Positions 6,483 to 8,572 of a stretch of 8,572 nt of DNA are shown piece after piece. The DNA lies in the NCBI GenBank assembly GCA_902782905.1, contig CACZPB010000204.1:1-8572 (forward strand), written 5' to 3'. The DNA comes from an uncultured bacterium (GTDB lineage Bacteria > Cyanobacteriota > Vampirovibrionia > Gastranaerophilales > Gastranaerophilaceae). Numbering within the stretch: the stretch's first letter is position 1; each line of letters starts with the position of its first letter. Under the pieces are notes generated by a model, which worked only from the letters and a program-made list of their open reading frames with translations, made no database searches and was not told the DNA's origin. The translations under genes and the position numbers were made by a program.

Positions 6483-7605
6483 TGAAAAGCTTACACCTCA
6501 GAATATGCAATCTGACCGTCCGCTATTTATTGCGGTAGTATTTTTGGTTGTAATAGGTTTAATGGCAATATTTTCTGCAAGTGCACCGAAATGTGCCGAG
6601 ATGGGGCTTAACCCTGCAAGATTTTTGCTACAGCAAATTTTGGGCGTAATTGTAGGGTTTGTCGGCTTAAGATTTTTGTCAAACTTTCACTATAAAAAAC
6701 TTATAGCATACACTCTGCCTTTCACCTTTTTTGTAATAGCAATGCTTGTTTTGGTAAAAGTTGCGGGTGTTACCGTTAATGGTGCTCAAAGGTGGATTAA
6801 TATAGGCCCTATGAGCTTGCAGCCGTCTGAATTTGCAAAACCTGCTGTTGTGCTTCTGCTTGCGGCTGTTTTTAGCAAAGATACTGTTATTATGGACAAT
6901 AACAAGATTGTAACAGCATTCTTGCCTATATTAATTATGGTTGCGCTAATTTTCATTCAGCCAAACCTGAGTATGGTAATACTACTTATGGCAACTTCCG
7001 TCGCAATATATCTCTGCGCGGGAGGTTCTTTTCAGTTGATATTAACAGGCGGCGCAATGATGATACCACTACTGTTATTAAAGGGGTTGAAAGGCTATCA
7101 ATCTTCAAGAATTACGACTTGGCTTCATCCGGAAGCTGACCCGCTGGGAGCAGGGTACAATATAATTCAATCGCTTGTTGCGTTTGCTTCAGGCGGTTTA
7201 TATGGTGTAGGTTACGGAAGCTCAAAACAAAAACTCGCTTGGCTTCCTGAAGCGCATACTGACTTTATTTATGCCGTAATTGGAGAAGAACACGGTTTTA
7301 TCGGATGTTTGTTGATATTGTGTCTCTTTTGGACAATTTTACAAAGAGGTTTTGTAATCGCAAACAAATGCCAAGATATGTACGGAAAGCTCTTGGCTCT
7401 TGGTTTAACTTTTTCGATTTGCTTCCAAGGATTCTTGAATATGTGGGTTGCAAGCTCTTTTGTACCAGCAACAGGCGTTCCGATGCCATTCATAAGTTAT
7501 GGCGGTTCTTCTGTTATGGTTTCACTCTGGATGGTTGGTATAATTTTAAATATTTCAAAAGATAATGTAAAAAGAGTAAGGTTTGGAAATGTCAGAAACA
7601 TATAA
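6466..7605 (+). CDS. ftsW: Septal SEDS peptidoglycan polymerase FtsW
   Basis: FtsW is the multi-pass SEDS-family glycosyltransferase that polymerises lipid II at the division site, working with a class B PBP. The 379-residue product has about ten hydrophobic segments, the first at about 21-39 after a short cytoplasmic N-terminus. Signatures are NGAQRWINIG (105-114), LQPSEFAKP (118-126), QPNLSM (165-170), the loop around HPEADPLGAGYN (221-232), QSLVAFASGGLYGVGYG (235-251), QKLAWLPEAHTDFIYAVIGEE (255-275, D266 the presumed catalytic Asp) and VPATGVPMPFISYGGSS (333-349). Its position between murD and murG supports FtsW over RodA. The start is less certain: ATG 6466 overlaps murD by 17 bases and has AGAGGAG only at 15 bases (6444-6450), while ATG 6451 abuts that motif directly. 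Coupling to murD translation is likely. Confidence 0.93.
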   Translation: MSYQSSEKLTPQNMQSDRPLFIAVVFLVVIGLMAIFSASAPKCAEMGLNPARFLLQQILGVIVGFVGLRFLSNFHYKKLIAYTLPFTFFVIAMLVLVKVAGVTVNGAQRWINIGPMSLQPSEFAKPAVVLLLAAVFSKDTVIMDNNKIVTAFLPILIMVALIFIQPNLSMVILLMATSVAIYLCAGGSFQLILTGGAMMIPLLLLKGLKGYQSSRITTWLHPEADPLGAGYNIIQSLVAFASGGLYGVGYGSSKQKLAWLPEAHTDFIYAVIGEEHGFIGCLLILCLFWTILQRGFVIANKCQDMYGKLLALGLTFSICFQGFLNMWVASSFVPATGVPMPFISYGGSSVMVSLWMVGIILNISKDNVKRVRFGNVRNI

Positions 7606-8572
7606 CAAAGTATATTTTGTAACCGGAGGCGGCACCGGCGGTCACATTTATCCTGCGCTGGCAGTAGCGGATGAGCTTACAAAAGGCGGCGCAAAAGTTT
7701 TTTATGTCGGAAACAAACGCAATATGGAAATGGAGCTTGCGACAAAAAAGGGCTACAAATTTTTGCACGTGAGCATAAGTGGAATGCCAAGAAAACTCAG
7801 TCCTAAATTATTTTGGTGGGGAGTCAAGCTTGTTAAAGCGATTTTATACTCAATAAGATACCTAAAAAAATACAAACCGAGCGCCGTTTTTGCAACGGGG
7901 GGCTATGTTTCTGCGCCAATGATTTTTGCATGCAGGATTACAAAAACTCCTTATGTTATGCACGACTGTGATGCAATGCCGGGGCTTGTGACAAGAAAAC
8001 TTTGCGGCAGAGCAAAACATGTGACTCTTGCTTTTGAAAGGGCAAAAAAATACATTCCGAACAAACACTCAATTGTCACGGGAAATCCAATAAGAGAACA
8101 GTTTGAAACATTGGCAAAAACTGATGCCGTTGCCCGAATGGGGATACAAAACAAGCTCACGCTTTGCGTAATGGGAGGCTCTCAAGGTGCAAAATCAATA
8201 AATAATACAGTTATAGAGCTTATAAAAGAACTTTCCCAAGACAAAGATTTACAAATTATTTTCCAAACCGGAAAGAAAAATTATGATGAAGTCATTGAAC
8301 ACTTGAGGATGTTTTATCCGCTTTGGGAGCAAGATAAAAACTTAGTAATAAAACCATATTTTGACGATATGGTTGCCGTCTTAAAAGCAAGTGATATTGT
8401 CGTTTCAAGAGCGGGCTCACTTAGCATTTCAGAGATTTGTGCTTCTGGTGTTGCACCGATTCTTGTTCCGTTTCCTCACGCAGCTGCCAATCATCAAAGA
8501 CTGAATGCAAAGGCTATGCTTGATGCGGGAGCGTGTATTTATATTGAAGATGATGAACTTGAACCAAACAAG
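7589..8572 (+). CDS. murG: UDP-GlcNAc:lipid I N-acetylglucosaminyltransferase, 3' truncated
   Basis: MurG is the peripheral inner-membrane GT28 glycosyltransferase that turns lipid I into lipid II. The frame is open for 328 codons to the right edge, and the full protein is usually about 355-370 residues, so only a short tail is missing. The N-terminal Rossmann domain carries TGGGTGGHIYPALA (12-25), FATGGYVSAP (101-110) and HDCDAMPGLVTRK (125-137). VTGNPIRE (163-170) marks the domain junction. The C-terminal UDP-GlcNAc domain has MGGSQGAKSINN (195-206), SRAGSLSISEI (273-283, E282 expected to contact the nucleotide sugar) and PFPHAAANHQRLNA (294-307). The loop HDCDAMPG differs from the usual HE-x-N form. 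A weak AAGG (7578-7581) sits seven bases before ATG. The start overlaps ftsW by 17 bases, so translation is probably coupled. The lipid II made here is FtsW's substrate. Confidence 0.96.
   Translation, partial: MSETYNKVYFVTGGGTGGHIYPALAVADELTKGGAKVFYVGNKRNMEMELATKKGYKFLHVSISGMPRKLSPKLFWWGVKLVKAILYSIRYLKKYKPSAVFATGGYVSAPMIFACRITKTPYVMHDCDAMPGLVTRKLCGRAKHVTLAFERAKKYIPNKHSIVTGNPIREQFETLAKTDAVARMGIQNKLTLCVMGGSQGAKSINNTVIELIKELSQDKDLQIIFQTGKKNYDEVIEHLRMFYPLWEQDKNLVIKPYFDDMVAVLKASDIVVSRAGSLSISEICASGVAPILVPFPHAAANHQRLNAKAMLDAGACIYIEDDELEPNK

Noticed and set aside
7862..8160. Minus-strand open frames
   Set aside because: They are shadows of murG, whose conserved motifs cover this stretch on the plus strand.

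Overview
The window is AT-rich bacterial chromosome with short intergenic gaps and ordinary housekeeping genes. The gene mix suggests a cyanobacterium-related lineage without photosynthesis, such as the gut Melainabacteria/Vampirovibrionia (Gastranaerophilales). A PdxJ-type vitamin B6 gene, a secreted SLH-domain protein and a separate GlyS beta chain fit that group. A Firmicute would more usually use PdxS/PdxT. This placement is inference, not shown by a marker gene.

Layout. Bases 2-964 (+) are the C-terminal half of glyS, the beta subunit of glycyl-tRNA synthetase, cut by the left edge. It converges on pdxJ (1079-1792, -) across a 114-base gap with no classical U-tract terminator but some folding potential. 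Upstream of pdxJ lies a 192-base gap (1793-1984) with two hairpins, one of them very GC-rich with a G-quadruplex motif. Next on the minus strand is a divergent GH77 (4-alpha-glucanotransferase-like) gene (1985-3775) with an unusual C-terminal membrane anchor. A 159-base divergent promoter region separates it from a secreted protein with three SLH domains (3935-5071, +). A strong intrinsic terminator follows (5090-5120). The peptidoglycan cluster murD-ftsW-murG (5175 to the right edge) comes last, and murG is cut at its 3' end.

How the genes work together. MurD adds D-glutamate to the cytoplasmic UDP-MurNAc-peptide. MurG adds GlcNAc to lipid I to make lipid II. FtsW polymerises lipid II at the septum. 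The three genes overlap by exactly 17 bases at each junction, so they are almost certainly one translationally coupled operon. The SLH protein is probably anchored to the cell wall or its secondary polymers, so its position beside the mur cluster fits an envelope role. GlyS, PdxJ and the GH77-like protein serve translation, cofactor synthesis and alpha-glucan metabolism, with no visible functional link to the operon.

No mobile element, CRISPR array, rRNA or convincing tRNA is visible. The most unusual items are the membrane-tailed GH77-like protein, the GC-rich hairpin/G-quadruplex behind it, the unassigned C-terminal domain of the SLH protein, and the unexplained fold between glyS and pdxJ. 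I see no clear evidence of a wholly new multi-gene system.
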